NCBI GenBank assembly: GCA_946220865.1
Contig: CAMJYM010000024.1
Coordinates: 1-22,215 of the forward strand
Reading direction: 5' to 3'
Length of the DNA stretch: 22,215 bases
Source: an uncultured Clostridia bacterium
GTDB lineage: Bacteria > Bacillota > Clostridia > Saccharofermentanales > DTU023
Below are positions 16,023-22,215 of this stretch, one piece after another (the stretch's first letter is position 1; each line of letters opens with the position of its first letter). The translations under genes were made by a program, and so were the position numbers. The notes beneath the pieces were generated by a model that was not told the DNA's origin, did no database searches, and saw nothing but the letters and a program-made list of their open reading frames with translations.

Positions 16023-16047
16023 AAAGGGATCCGCAAGGGTCCCTTTT
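16023..16047 (+). terminator. strong terminator after the LPATG gene
   Basis: AAAGGGATCC-GCAA-GGGTCCCTTT forms a 10-bp stem with one G-U pair and a GNRA loop, followed by one more T, so the A-rich and T-rich arms act as in a bidirectional terminator. A smaller hairpin AACTGT/ACAGTT (15993-16010) precedes it. Confidence 0.8.
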
Positions 16048-16413
16048 CGTATGCTCATATGGCAGATACTCTGAATGAACGTATAGGCCGAACTTCTGTC
16101 ATGAATGGTTTCAGGCCTTTGTGTTCGACCTTCCTACGTCTAAAATTATCGGGTCATCCTTTTGACGTTGAGTTTATGAAAGCGTAATTTCATCTGTGCT
16201 TCTTTTTTTCGTCATAATTCCCTGCTAGAATACCTTACATAGTCTTCCTAAAGCTTGACAAGCTGAGCACTCTGACTTTCGTTTCGAGGGGATGGGTGCA
16301 GGGAAGGCAGAGGGATTCTTTTGTGAATCCAGGGATAACTCACAGGTGATGTAAAGATTCTGGAAATTTTATGAATCCGGATCATTAATGAATGAAGCAT
16401 TAAGGAGAATATT
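16048..16413 (+). other. intergenic region and leader before the first YNLxQYAN gene
   Basis: There is no gene in this 366-base gap. It holds a near-perfect 9-bp inverted repeat (AGGCCGAAC 16085 with GTTCGACCT 16123), a hairpin ATGAAA/TTTCAT near 16176-16193, then the promoter at 16223. The roughly 175-base leader can form CTCTG/CAGAG and GGATTC/GAATCC (16313-16330). TTAATG/CATTAA abuts the ribosome site. I recognise no riboswitch. Confidence 0.4.
16223..16231 (+). promoter_or_regulatory. extended -10 promoter of the first YNLxQYAN gene
   Basis: TGCTAGAAT gives TGn plus TAGAAT (16226-16231), with a T-rich run at the -35 position. It is the same type as the TGCTAAAAT element before the ornithine operon. 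Confidence 0.5.
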
Positions 16414-17421
16414 ATGATGAATCGCATGAAGACGCTGACGGTTTTTACGCTCAGCTTCGTTTTGATCTTCGCTCTTGCGCTGATCCTCAATACGCAGGCT
16501 GTCTCGGCCACCCCTAACGGCAGCTGGGCCACCACGCCATGGGGACAGTCTAATAAGCCGAGAACGACGCCCAACTATAACACTTACGGCTATCCTCAGG
16601 GCACGCTGCCTTATGGTTACCCTCAGGGCATGATGCCTTATGGTTACCCTCAGGGCAACATGGCGCCGGGGAATTTGCTGGGCCTCTATTTTCAGAATCA
16701 GCAGCCTTTTATGCAGGCTCAGGCTCAACCCCGTTACAGCCAGATGACGACCCCTCAGCTGATCACTCCGGGTAATCCTTACGGCCAGTTTGCTCAGTAC
16801 GGCCAGGCAGGATATCTGCAGGGAGCGATGCAGCCTTACCAGTGCAACAGCCGCGGCTGTCAGCTGGCCAGGCAGAACACCTATGCAGCAGGCTATGGCA
16901 GTAACCAGCAGTACAACCTCATTTACGATAAGGACAGCAAAACCTATCATTTTGAGGAGCGCAAAGCCCCCAAGAACCGCTCTTACTGGGGCAACAGCAA
17001 TGCCGATTACAATCTGGTTTATGATGCAAAGACCAAAACTTATCATTTTGAACAGCGTCCGGCTGCAAAGACGCAAAACCAGTATCCGACTTACAATCCC
17101 TACGGAATCAACCCCTATTACCCCAATGGCATGAGCGCCTATCCGGGAAACCAGGGTTCAACGACGTATCGTCCCTATGTGAACTATGCGGCCTCTACGC
17201 AGAACCCGCAGAATCCTTATGCAAGGAACCTTTCGCAAACGTCCTCGACCTACAACCTTTTCCAGTATGCCAACCCTTACAGCTATCAGCTGAATTACGG
17301 TCAGGCCACGACCCCGGTCATGGTCAATCCGCTGAGCGGCCAGTCCATGATCAACCCGATGCTGGATGACCCCACCCGTCCGGTGGTGCGCCCCTATGTG
17401 GTGACTTTCGGTAATCATTAA
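16414..17421 (+). CDS. secreted Tyr/Pro/Gln/Asn-rich repeat protein, YNLxQYAN type
   Basis: A 335-residue secreted protein of unknown family. The signal peptide ends at AVSA (residue 32). Mature features in order: three YGYPQG units with a 9-residue period (58-81); a Gln/Tyr-rich segment with one Cys pair CNSRGC; two copies of YNL-I/V-YD...KTYHFE-E/Q-R (167-183 and 199-215, period 32); Asn/Pro/Tyr-rich spacers; then YNLFQYAN at 280-287 near the C-terminus. There is no LPxTG, lipobox or membrane anchor, so it is released or held non-covalently. Composition recalls matrix or fibre proteins, but that is inference. AAGGAG lies six bases before the first of two adjacent ATGs. The next gene encodes a relative sharing the C-terminal motif and the VSA-T cleavage site. 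Confidence 0.8.
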   Translation: MMNRMKTLTVFTLSFVLIFALALILNTQAVSATPNGSWATTPWGQSNKPRTTPNYNTYGYPQGTLPYGYPQGMMPYGYPQGNMAPGNLLGLYFQNQQPFMQAQAQPRYSQMTTPQLITPGNPYGQFAQYGQAGYLQGAMQPYQCNSRGCQLARQNTYAAGYGSNQQYNLIYDKDSKTYHFEERKAPKNRSYWGNSNADYNLVYDAKTKTYHFEQRPAAKTQNQYPTYNPYGINPYYPNGMSAYPGNQGSTTYRPYVNYAASTQNPQNPYARNLSQTSSTYNLFQYANPYSYQLNYGQATTPVMVNPLSGQSMINPMLDDPTRPVVRPYVVTFGNH

Positions 17422-17508
17422 GGATAACGGCCAGGCTGTTCCCAAAAGGGAATAGCACCGACATGAGAAACTGTGCTTAAGCTTAAACATGTATAAGTTG
17501 GATAGGCT

Positions 17509-17536
17509 TTGACAAATACTTGGATAGAGCTATACC
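17509..17536 (+). promoter_or_regulatory. consensus-like sigma-A promoter
   Basis: A perfect -35 TTGACA (17509-17514) is spaced 16 bases from TATACC (17531-17536). The start would be the A near 17543. It is the best -35 box in the window. Confidence 0.6.
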
Positions 17537-17542
17537 ATTCTA

Positions 17543-17602
17543 AATAAGTGAATAAGATCTTTAACATTGGCAATCAGGGGAGGCAAAAGCCTCCCCCTTT
17601 TT
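17543..17602 (+). ncRNA. candidate 60-nt small RNA or attenuated leader
   Basis: The span from the predicted start of the 17509 promoter to the end of the terminator is about 60 bases. It holds an unpaired AU-rich 5' part and the terminal hairpin. It could be a free small RNA or a leader whose terminator controls the downstream secreted-protein gene. Confidence 0.35.
17577..17602 (+). terminator. strong intrinsic terminator
   Basis: GGGGAGGC-AAAA-GCCTCCCC is a perfect 8-bp stem with a 4-base loop, followed by C and five T. It lies 155 bases after the upstream stop codon but about 40 after the 17509 promoter. Confidence 0.85.
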
Positions 17603-17739
17603 GTCTCAGGAGTTTCACCTTGTTTACAGCATCGAGACGAATTTTAATCAGATTGTTGCAGGCCTGTAACATTGCCTTGATAGCATTTTTCCATCAGGAG
17701 ACGAAATTTGAGCAGCACATGTGAATAAAGGAGCGATTT

Positions 17740-18933
17740 ATGAAAAAACGTTCGCACAAATTATTTTTATTTTTAATGAGCCTTGCTCTGCTCCTCGCCT
17801 TTGCCTCTTTCCCGCTGGAAAGCCAGGTTTCGGCGACGGGAGTTCCCGGCATCACCTACTATTACAATGGCGTTCCGGTCGGCAAAACGGGCGGTAATAC
17901 TGGCTGGCAGCAGCCCTGGCCCGGCACGCAGGGTCCCTCCTATGCGCGCCCCATCAACACCGGCACGCAAAGCTATGTTTTTGTCCCGAATGGCCAGGGT
18001 GGTTATTCGGTAGAGCCGGTGCAGAAATACAGTAACGGCGGCTTCACTATCGGCAACCAGCAGTCAATCCCCCGCGGCTATCACTACTACATTGTCGATC
18101 AATGGGGCACCAGCAAATTGATGAGCGATGCCGAAGCTGCTCTCAGGGGCTATCGCCTTGACCCCCTGCGTAACAATGGGTTCACTGGCAGTAACAGTAC
18201 AGGCAAAAGCAAATCCAACACCTGGGAATCCGGCGACTATGTCATGGTCTACGAAAATGGCGAGAAAGTGCCGCGCCGGCTGGCCGAGAATAAAATTTTC
18301 AACTGGGATTACAACAATCCTACGGTCGATAAAAACGGCAACCTCGTCTTCAAGCCTGTAGTCAAAAGCAGCGGCTGGACAAGTACGGGAAGTTCTTCTT
18401 CCAGCTGGGCCACAAATCCCAACTGGTTTACGCAAAAAGACAATCGCAGCAGCTCTTCGCCCAACTGGGCCACTGATCCTAACTGGCTTACGCGTAAAAG
18501 CAATCCGACTTACAATCCCTGGGGTGGCTCTGCGCCTCAGCCGCAGGGTCCGACGACCGGCGGCGTTTCCTACAACAAAAACGGCTGGGTACGGGTGACA
18601 AATCCCAACGGGATCACCAGCTATTACGCGCCGGGCACCTATAACCCCAATCAGCCGGGTTCCTATGCAGCTCCGCTTAATACTGTGACACCGCCGCAGC
18701 CCCAGTACAGGGGAACGACCCCGCAGTATCCGCAGTATCCGCAATATCCACAGTATCCCCAATATCCGCAGTATCCGCAGTATCCGCAGGTCGGCACAAC
18801 AAATCCGGGCACTCCGCAGGTCGGCTACTATGCCGCTCCGATCGCCAGCGGCAATACCGCACAGACCACAGGGCGTTACAACCTCTATCAGTACGCGAAT
18901 TCACCGCTTCTGCAGCTCGTGAACGGTCATTAA
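17740..18933 (+). CDS. secreted Tyr/Pro/Gly/Asn-rich repeat protein, YNLxQYAN type
   Basis: A 397-residue secreted protein related to its neighbour by the C-terminal motif YNLYQYAN (380-387) and by a signal peptide ending at VSA (32). Order of features: a Gly/Gln-rich lead with YYYNGVPVG; a YHYYIVDQWGTSKLMSDAEAA segment (about 112-132) that looks foldable; a region with GDYVMVYENGEKVPRR; two copies of WAT-N/D-PNW-F/L-T starting at 223 and 243 (20-residue period) between Ser-rich linkers; YNKNGWVRVTNPNGITSYYAPG; seven PQY units (328-348); and the C-terminal motif. There is no wall or membrane anchor. The family is unknown to me. AAAGGAG precedes the ATG, and a strong terminator follows. Confidence 0.82.
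   Translation: MKKRSHKLFLFLMSLALLLAFASFPLESQVSATGVPGITYYYNGVPVGKTGGNTGWQQPWPGTQGPSYARPINTGTQSYVFVPNGQGGYSVEPVQKYSNGGFTIGNQQSIPRGYHYYIVDQWGTSKLMSDAEAALRGYRLDPLRNNGFTGSNSTGKSKSNTWESGDYVMVYENGEKVPRRLAENKIFNWDYNNPTVDKNGNLVFKPVVKSSGWTSTGSSSSSWATNPNWFTQKDNRSSSSPNWATDPNWLTRKSNPTYNPWGGSAPQPQGPTTGGVSYNKNGWVRVTNPNGITSYYAPGTYNPNQPGSYAAPLNTVTPPQPQYRGTTPQYPQYPQYPQYPQYPQYPQYPQVGTTNPGTPQVGYYAAPIASGNTAQTTGRYNLYQYANSPLLQLVNGH
18721..18783 (+). repeat. seven 9-bp units encoding PQY
   Basis: CCNCARTAT is repeated seven times, followed by a degenerate eighth unit (PQV). Pro and Gln codons vary synonymously among units while the protein repeat is exact, so the peptide repeat appears conserved by selection. Confidence 0.92.
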
Positions 18934-18994
18934 GCCGGAAGCTGGAGCGATAACCTGGCCGCTTAGGCCAAAACCAAAATAAGCTCAAAAAAAG

Positions 18995-19029
18995 ATGCAG
19001 CGCAGCCTCGAGGCTTGCGCTGCATTTTT
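18995..19029 (+). terminator. strong terminator after the second secreted gene
   Basis: ATGCAGCGC (18995-19003) pairs with GCGCTGCAT (19017-19025), extended by AGCC/GGCT around a TCGA loop with one bulged T. Five T end the structure. A smaller TGGCC/GGCCA hairpin precedes it at 18956-18970. Confidence 0.88.
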
Positions 19030-19119
19030 GCATAGAACCCCTTTTTAAAACGAAGTGAAAGAACAAGCTGCAAACTCATTCAAGCACATCCTCCATCGCT
19101 TAAAACTCAATGGTTATAG

Positions 19120-19243
19120 GCGTAATACGCACATAATGCGCTGATATTTTATCGGACTTGCGTTGATATTTAAATTTTTTTACGCCATTATTGCGTATAA
19201 TTTTTAAAAATATTACGCAGAAATTGCGTAACATACTTGCGTG
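19120..19243 (+). promoter_or_regulatory. array of TACGCA/TGCGTA palindromes before the DUF2079 gene
   Basis: Four palindromic sites occur: GCGTA-A-TACGC (19120-19130), overlapped by TACGCA-N5-TGCGC (19126-19141); TACGC-N7-GCGTA (19181-19197); and TTACGCA-N5-TGCGTAA (19213-19231). Single half-sites TTGCGTT and TTGCGTG lie at 19158 and 19237. They sit in an otherwise AT-rich 125-base stretch and flank a TATAAT box, as expected of operators for a dimeric regulator. I do not recognise the regulator. Confidence 0.65.
19196..19201 (+). promoter_or_regulatory. -10 box embedded in the palindrome array
   Basis: A perfect TATAAT shares its first bases with the right arm of the 19181-19197 palindrome. 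The -35 region is AT-rich without a good TTGACA. Start would be near 19207, giving a leader of about 50 bases that includes the next palindrome. Confidence 0.5.
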
Positions 19244-19256
19244 TTTGAATCTGAAA

Positions 19257-21872
19257 ATGATGATCCTTAGGTTGAAAAAAATTCTCGCCTGCCTTTTTAG
19301 CGCCTGCTGCCTCTTGCAGGCGCTGCTTGAGTTGGCCGGGCTGCTGGGTCTGCTTCCTGTCTCCTTTTTGAGTTTCGATCATTTGAGTGCTGTGCAGGCT
19401 TTGCTGCTGCTCCTGCTGAGTCTTCTTCTGGGCTTCTTACTGTTTAGCTGCTTAGAGAAAAAGACTGCGGCTGTTTGCTTTGGTCGCCACTCATTCGAAA
19501 CGAAAAAGGTAAAGACTCAGGAAGCTCCTGCAACATCGGCTGTACCGGCCAAGTCGGCTGCGGGTGAAGATGTCAGGCAGGGAGAGCTGCAGGAAACAGG
19601 GGCTTTTGACTTTCCTGGCGAAACGGGCGAAGTGTGTGATACGGGCGAAGGAAATGCCGTGGCAGCTTCTTTTCGCCTGGCGCTGACCTCTGCTTCGCTT
19701 TATTTATTTTTCTTTGCGCTGCGCCGTGGGGATCTTTTTATCCAGCTGGGGGTCTTTTTGCTTTCGCTTGTCCTTCTTTCCCTCAGCCGCCACGCCATAT
19801 CTTCGGCCATACCAGCTGAGCCGCAACGGCTTTTCCCTCTGGGGCTGGCGCTGACCACAGCGATCCATTTTATTCTGCTCCTGCTCTTACCGGGCGAGAC
19901 ACCCGCCCTGGAGCCGGCACAAGTCAAGGCCTGGAGCAGTTTTCTTCTGGTGCTGCTGCCTGCGCTGCTGGCGGGCGTGGCGGTGCTTCTTTTGGCCGCA
20001 TTGAAGCCTGAATTCAAAACACTGGATAGCTCGAAACAGACCCGTTCTCCGGGGTGTTTGGAGTCCGGTTCTGGCTCGATTCCAGACCAAAAGTCCGCGT
20101 CGGAACAGTATGCCGTACTGAAGGCCGAGTGCATTTCTGAGAGAAGTGCTCTCCGACTGGCCTTGCCAGTTTTTCCCAGCAGACAAAACAAAAGCCGGCA
20201 GCGCTTCAGGTCGTGGCTTTTTGCCGCTTCCCGCGTCAGCTCCCGCTGGCTGCTCCTGCCGCTTGCGCTTTTGCATATCGGTGTTCTCAGCCGCATCCTC
20301 GTGCTGCGGGTGCAAAACTTTAACACGCCCAACTTCGATTTCGGCCTTTTTGTGCAGATGTTTTATAACATGGCCAAAACGGGACTGCCGCTCACCACGC
20401 TGGAGCGAAATACCCTGCTCTCGCATTTTCAGATCCACTTTTCGCCCATCTTTTATCTGCTACTGCCTTTTTATAAGCTGTGGCCCCGTCCGGAAACCCT
20501 GCAGATTCTGCAAATTCTCGTGGCAGCTTCTGCGCTTATCCCGGCCTTTTTGATCGTGCGTGAGCTTCGTCTGTCCCGCGGCTGGCAGACCGCCCTCTGC
20601 GCGCTGCTCCTGCTGCATCCTGGCCTTTCCGGAAGCAGCATGTATGATCTTCATGAGAATTGTTTTCTTGCACCCCTGATACTCTGGCTGCTCTGGGCTG
20701 CGCTGCGTCGCAAATGGGGCGCTTTCAGCGTCTTTGCGCTGCTGCTGCTCGGAGTGAAAGAAGATGCCTTTATTTATCTTTTTTCTGTAGGACTCTGGCT
20801 TCTTTGTGGTGGAGTTCAGGGCTGTGAAGTTCAGGCTGTGCCTGACCCTCTTAAGGCCGGCGAAGCGAGTGGGCGGCCCGTCCATGAGGAGGTCAGAGAA
20901 ACGTCGGAGCGGCCCGTCCATGAGGAGGCCGGAGAAAAACGGCAAGCCATAAAAGTATCTGAAAAAAAACAGTGGCAAGCTCTTTCCTTAAACCCTGTTC
21001 AGGTGGCCGGGCTTTTCAGTATGCTCGCTGCCCTCATTTTCTTTGCCGCTGTCAGCGCCTGGCTGAAGCGGGGCGGTGAGGGGCTTATGTTTTACCGCTT
21101 CGAAAACATTCAGGCTCTGCCCGACTGGGGTCTGCTGGGTTACGCCCTGACAGCATTCAGCCTGCCCGGCCGGATTTTGGAGCAGCTTTTTATGCCGGAT
21201 AAGCTCCTTTATCTGCTTAAAATGCTGCTGCCCTTCGGCCTTTTGCCCCTCTTTGGCAGGCGGCTGCGCCATAGTTTTCTGCTCCTGCCTTTTGTGGTGA
21301 TTAACCTGCTCGCCAACTGGAGCTACCAGTACAATCTGAATTTTCAATATCACTACGGCACAACGGTGCTGATCTTTTTTGTGTCGGCTGTGGTGCTTTG
21401 GGAGAGTCAAACGACCCGGCGGCCAGGCCTTCATGCCGCTTGCCCCGACCCGGCCAGACGTCTTGTTGCTGCCCTCCTGGCTGTCGCTCTGTTCTCAGCG
21501 TCGGCGCTGACGTTGCCGGAGTGGACTCGGCGGCTGCAGCAGGAACGGGCCGAGGCTTCGCTGGATCAGTTCAGCCCGGATGTGCACGAAGCCCTTGCTA
21601 CTATCCCTGAAAATGACTGCGTCTATACCTCCAGCTTCTTCGCCACAGCTCTGGCGGCCCGCCCCTCGATTTTTGACGTCGGACCCGGCTCGTCTTACCC
21701 CATCGACGCGTCAGACCCTGCCTGTCAGCCGGACGTGATCGTTCTCGACGAACGCTATCCGGAAGAAATCGACGCGATGGCTGAGCAAATCGCCGACTGG
21801 GAGGCGGAGGGTTTCGTGACGAGCTACCGCAAAGCGGGCGTGCTGAGAATTTTGAAGAAAGAAAAAAAGTAA
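19257..21872 (+). CDS. DUF2079-family polytopic membrane protein
   Basis: A large integral membrane protein of about 871 residues with many hydrophobic helices. The conserved DUF2079 core is clear: FNTPNFDFGLFVQMFYNM (NFDFGLF at 359-365), HFQIHFSPIFYLLLPFY from 390, and LGVKEDAF with KED at 501-503. DUF2079 proteins resemble GT-C-type lipid-linked sugar transferases, but their function is unproven. The N-terminal third (extra helices) and polar loops near 90-140, 260-320 and 535-580 look low-complexity. The C-terminus is soluble and ends FLKK-like (ILKKEKK). The start is uncertain: the frame opens at a TTG at 19191 inside the operator array, so I chose the ATG at 19257, after the promoter; neither has a good ribosome site. 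It is monocistronic in the window. Confidence 0.78.
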   Translation: MMILRLKKILACLFSACCLLQALLELAGLLGLLPVSFLSFDHLSAVQALLLLLLSLLLGFLLFSCLEKKTAAVCFGRHSFETKKVKTQEAPATSAVPAKSAAGEDVRQGELQETGAFDFPGETGEVCDTGEGNAVAASFRLALTSASLYLFFFALRRGDLFIQLGVFLLSLVLLSLSRHAISSAIPAEPQRLFPLGLALTTAIHFILLLLLPGETPALEPAQVKAWSSFLLVLLPALLAGVAVLLLAALKPEFKTLDSSKQTRSPGCLESGSGSIPDQKSASEQYAVLKAECISERSALRLALPVFPSRQNKSRQRFRSWLFAASRVSSRWLLLPLALLHIGVLSRILVLRVQNFNTPNFDFGLFVQMFYNMAKTGLPLTTLERNTLLSHFQIHFSPIFYLLLPFYKLWPRPETLQILQILVAASALIPAFLIVRELRLSRGWQTALCALLLLHPGLSGSSMYDLHENCFLAPLILWLLWAALRRKWGAFSVFALLLLGVKEDAFIYLFSVGLWLLCGGVQGCEVQAVPDPLKAGEASGRPVHEEVRETSERPVHEEAGEKRQAIKVSEKKQWQALSLNPVQVAGLFSMLAALIFFAAVSAWLKRGGEGLMFYRFENIQALPDWGLLGYALTAFSLPGRILEQLFMPDKLLYLLKMLLPFGLLPLFGRRLRHSFLLLPFVVINLLANWSYQYNLNFQYHYGTTVLIFFVSAVVLWESQTTRRPGLHAACPDPARRLVAALLAVALFSASALTLPEWTRRLQQERAEASLDQFSPDVHEALATIPENDCVYTSSFFATALAARPSIFDVGPGSSYPIDASDPACQPDVIVLDERYPEEIDAMAEQIADWEAEGFVTSYRKAGVLRILKKEKK
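20873..20928 (+). repeat. 36-bp-period direct repeat in the DUF2079 gene
   Basis: GCGGCCCGTCCATGAGGAGG occurs exactly at 20873 and 20909, encoding two RPVHEE units in a charged loop. The exact 20-base identity suggests a recent in-frame duplication. Confidence 0.85.
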
Positions 21873-21960
21873 AAAAAGGTCAAGCAAAAGCGGAAAAAGA
21901 AAAAAGATCGAGAAAATCGGAAAAAACAAAATAAGAGAAAAGTCAAAATAAAAAGCGGGG
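21873..21960 (+). other. purine-rich tract after the DUF2079 gene
   Basis: Nearly 90 bases are dominated by A and G with few pyrimidines. In the frame of the preceding gene the stop is followed by a Lys/Arg-rich open stretch up to a TAG near 22012. I see no hairpin terminator and no gene. Confidence 0.6.
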
Positions 21961-21974
21961 TGCGGACAAAACGT

Positions 21975-22215
21975 GGACAGATTTGCCAGGCATGGATTTT
22001 GTGTCCGGAATAGTCATTTGCTTGCATTTCGGTTTTTCAGAATTTAGGACAAATTTCCAGGTAGTGGGTGGTTAGTCTCAGCAAACGAAGGTTCAAACCA
22101 TCCATTACTTGAGAACTTGCACGCCAAAACCATCCACTCCTTGCAAACTTGCACTCGGGCCCATCCACTACTTGCTAAGTTGCTTGAAAATCTGAAAATC
22201 CAAAGCAAAGCCATC
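21975..22215. repeat. imperfect repeat element with copies in both orientations
   Basis: GGACA-(G/A)-ATTT-(G)-CCAGG occurs at 21975-21990 and at 22047-22061. The second copy continues to 22071 as a 25-base inverted counterpart of a unit seen three times downstream: CCATCCATTACTTG (22098), CCATCCACTCCTTG (22130) and CCATCCACTACTTG (22161), each followed by an ACTTGC-like tail. Spacing is 32 and 31 bases. A further CCATC ends the window at 22211-22215. No gene is seen here. Confidence 0.6.

Larger units (their letters stand above)
17422..17739 (+). other. intergenic region between the two YNLxQYAN genes
   Basis: This 318-base gap holds a small hairpin TTCCC-AAAA-GGGAA (17439-17452) after the first gene, then a promoter (17509) followed only about 40 bases later by a terminator (17577). 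The rest leads to AAAGGAG before the second gene. A second promoter for that gene is not obvious; TTGCAG with 17 bases to GATAGC near 17656 is weak. Confidence 0.5.

Noticed and set aside
17548..17724. 58-codon GTG frame through the promoter-terminator region
   Set aside because: No ribosome site, and it would run through the terminator hairpin. The peptide shows nothing recognisable.
21824..22027. Phe-rich 67-codon minus-strand frame
   Set aside because: It is only the complement of the purine-rich tract, giving runs of Phe and Leu.
22098..22215. CRISPR array
   Set aside because: Repeats are imperfect, spacing leaves only short non-unique intervals, and related copies occur in the opposite orientation; no cas gene is present.

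Overview
The window looks like chromosome of a Gram-positive anaerobe of the Bacillota, probably a clostridial amino-acid fermenter. Three things point there: two surface proteins ending in LPATG sortase signals (plus a lipoprotein), strong GGAGG ribosome sites with Rho-independent hairpins, and a complete oxidative L-ornithine degradation cluster of the type known from Clostridium sticklandii. I cannot name the species. Base composition shifts along the window: the left surface genes and the Fic-type gene are visibly AT-richer than the GC-rich ornithine block.

Layout. 1-1986: an LPATG-anchored surface protein whose reading frame is open to the window edge through a (CA)9 tract, then a Ser-rich lipoprotein. 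1987-2440: two terminator-like hairpins, an extended -10 promoter and a hairpin-rich leader. 2441-10575: the ornithine block, ord-ortA (one fused gene), ortB, oraS, oraE, a MutL/GlmL-like ATPase and orr. 10736-11917: alanine racemase. 11927-13879: a Fic / AlbA-type ATPase / winged-helix fusion with a heptad-repeat linker. 13908-14396 (minus strand): a CBS-pair protein like the c-di-AMP receptor CbpB/DarB. 14808-18933: three exported proteins, one LPATG-anchored and two Tyr/Pro/Asn/Gln-rich repeat proteins sharing a C-terminal YNL(F/Y)QYAN motif. 19257-21872: a large DUF2079 membrane protein behind an array of TACGCA/TGCGTA palindromes. 21873-22215: a purine-rich stretch, then an imperfect repeat element running off the window.

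How the genes work together. Orr racemises L-ornithine to D-ornithine. OraS/OraE (B12 and PLP) convert it to 2,4-diaminopentanoate, and the MutL-like ATPase probably reactivates the mutase. Ord oxidises the product to 2-amino-4-ketopentanoate, and OrtA/OrtB split it with CoA into alanine and acetyl-CoA. Here Ord and OrtA are one polypeptide, which physically links consecutive steps. The thiolase product is recorded as D-alanine for this family, so the alanine racemase just downstream may connect the pathway to L-alanine or cell-wall D-alanine pools. No transporter, redox partner or B12 gene lies in the window.

The most unusual items are the Ord-OrtA fusion, the palindrome array with an embedded TATAAT before the DUF2079 gene, the secreted YNLxQYAN pair with a promoter-terminator unit between them, the Fic-ATPase-HTH fusion with its six-heptad linker, and the repeat element at the right edge.
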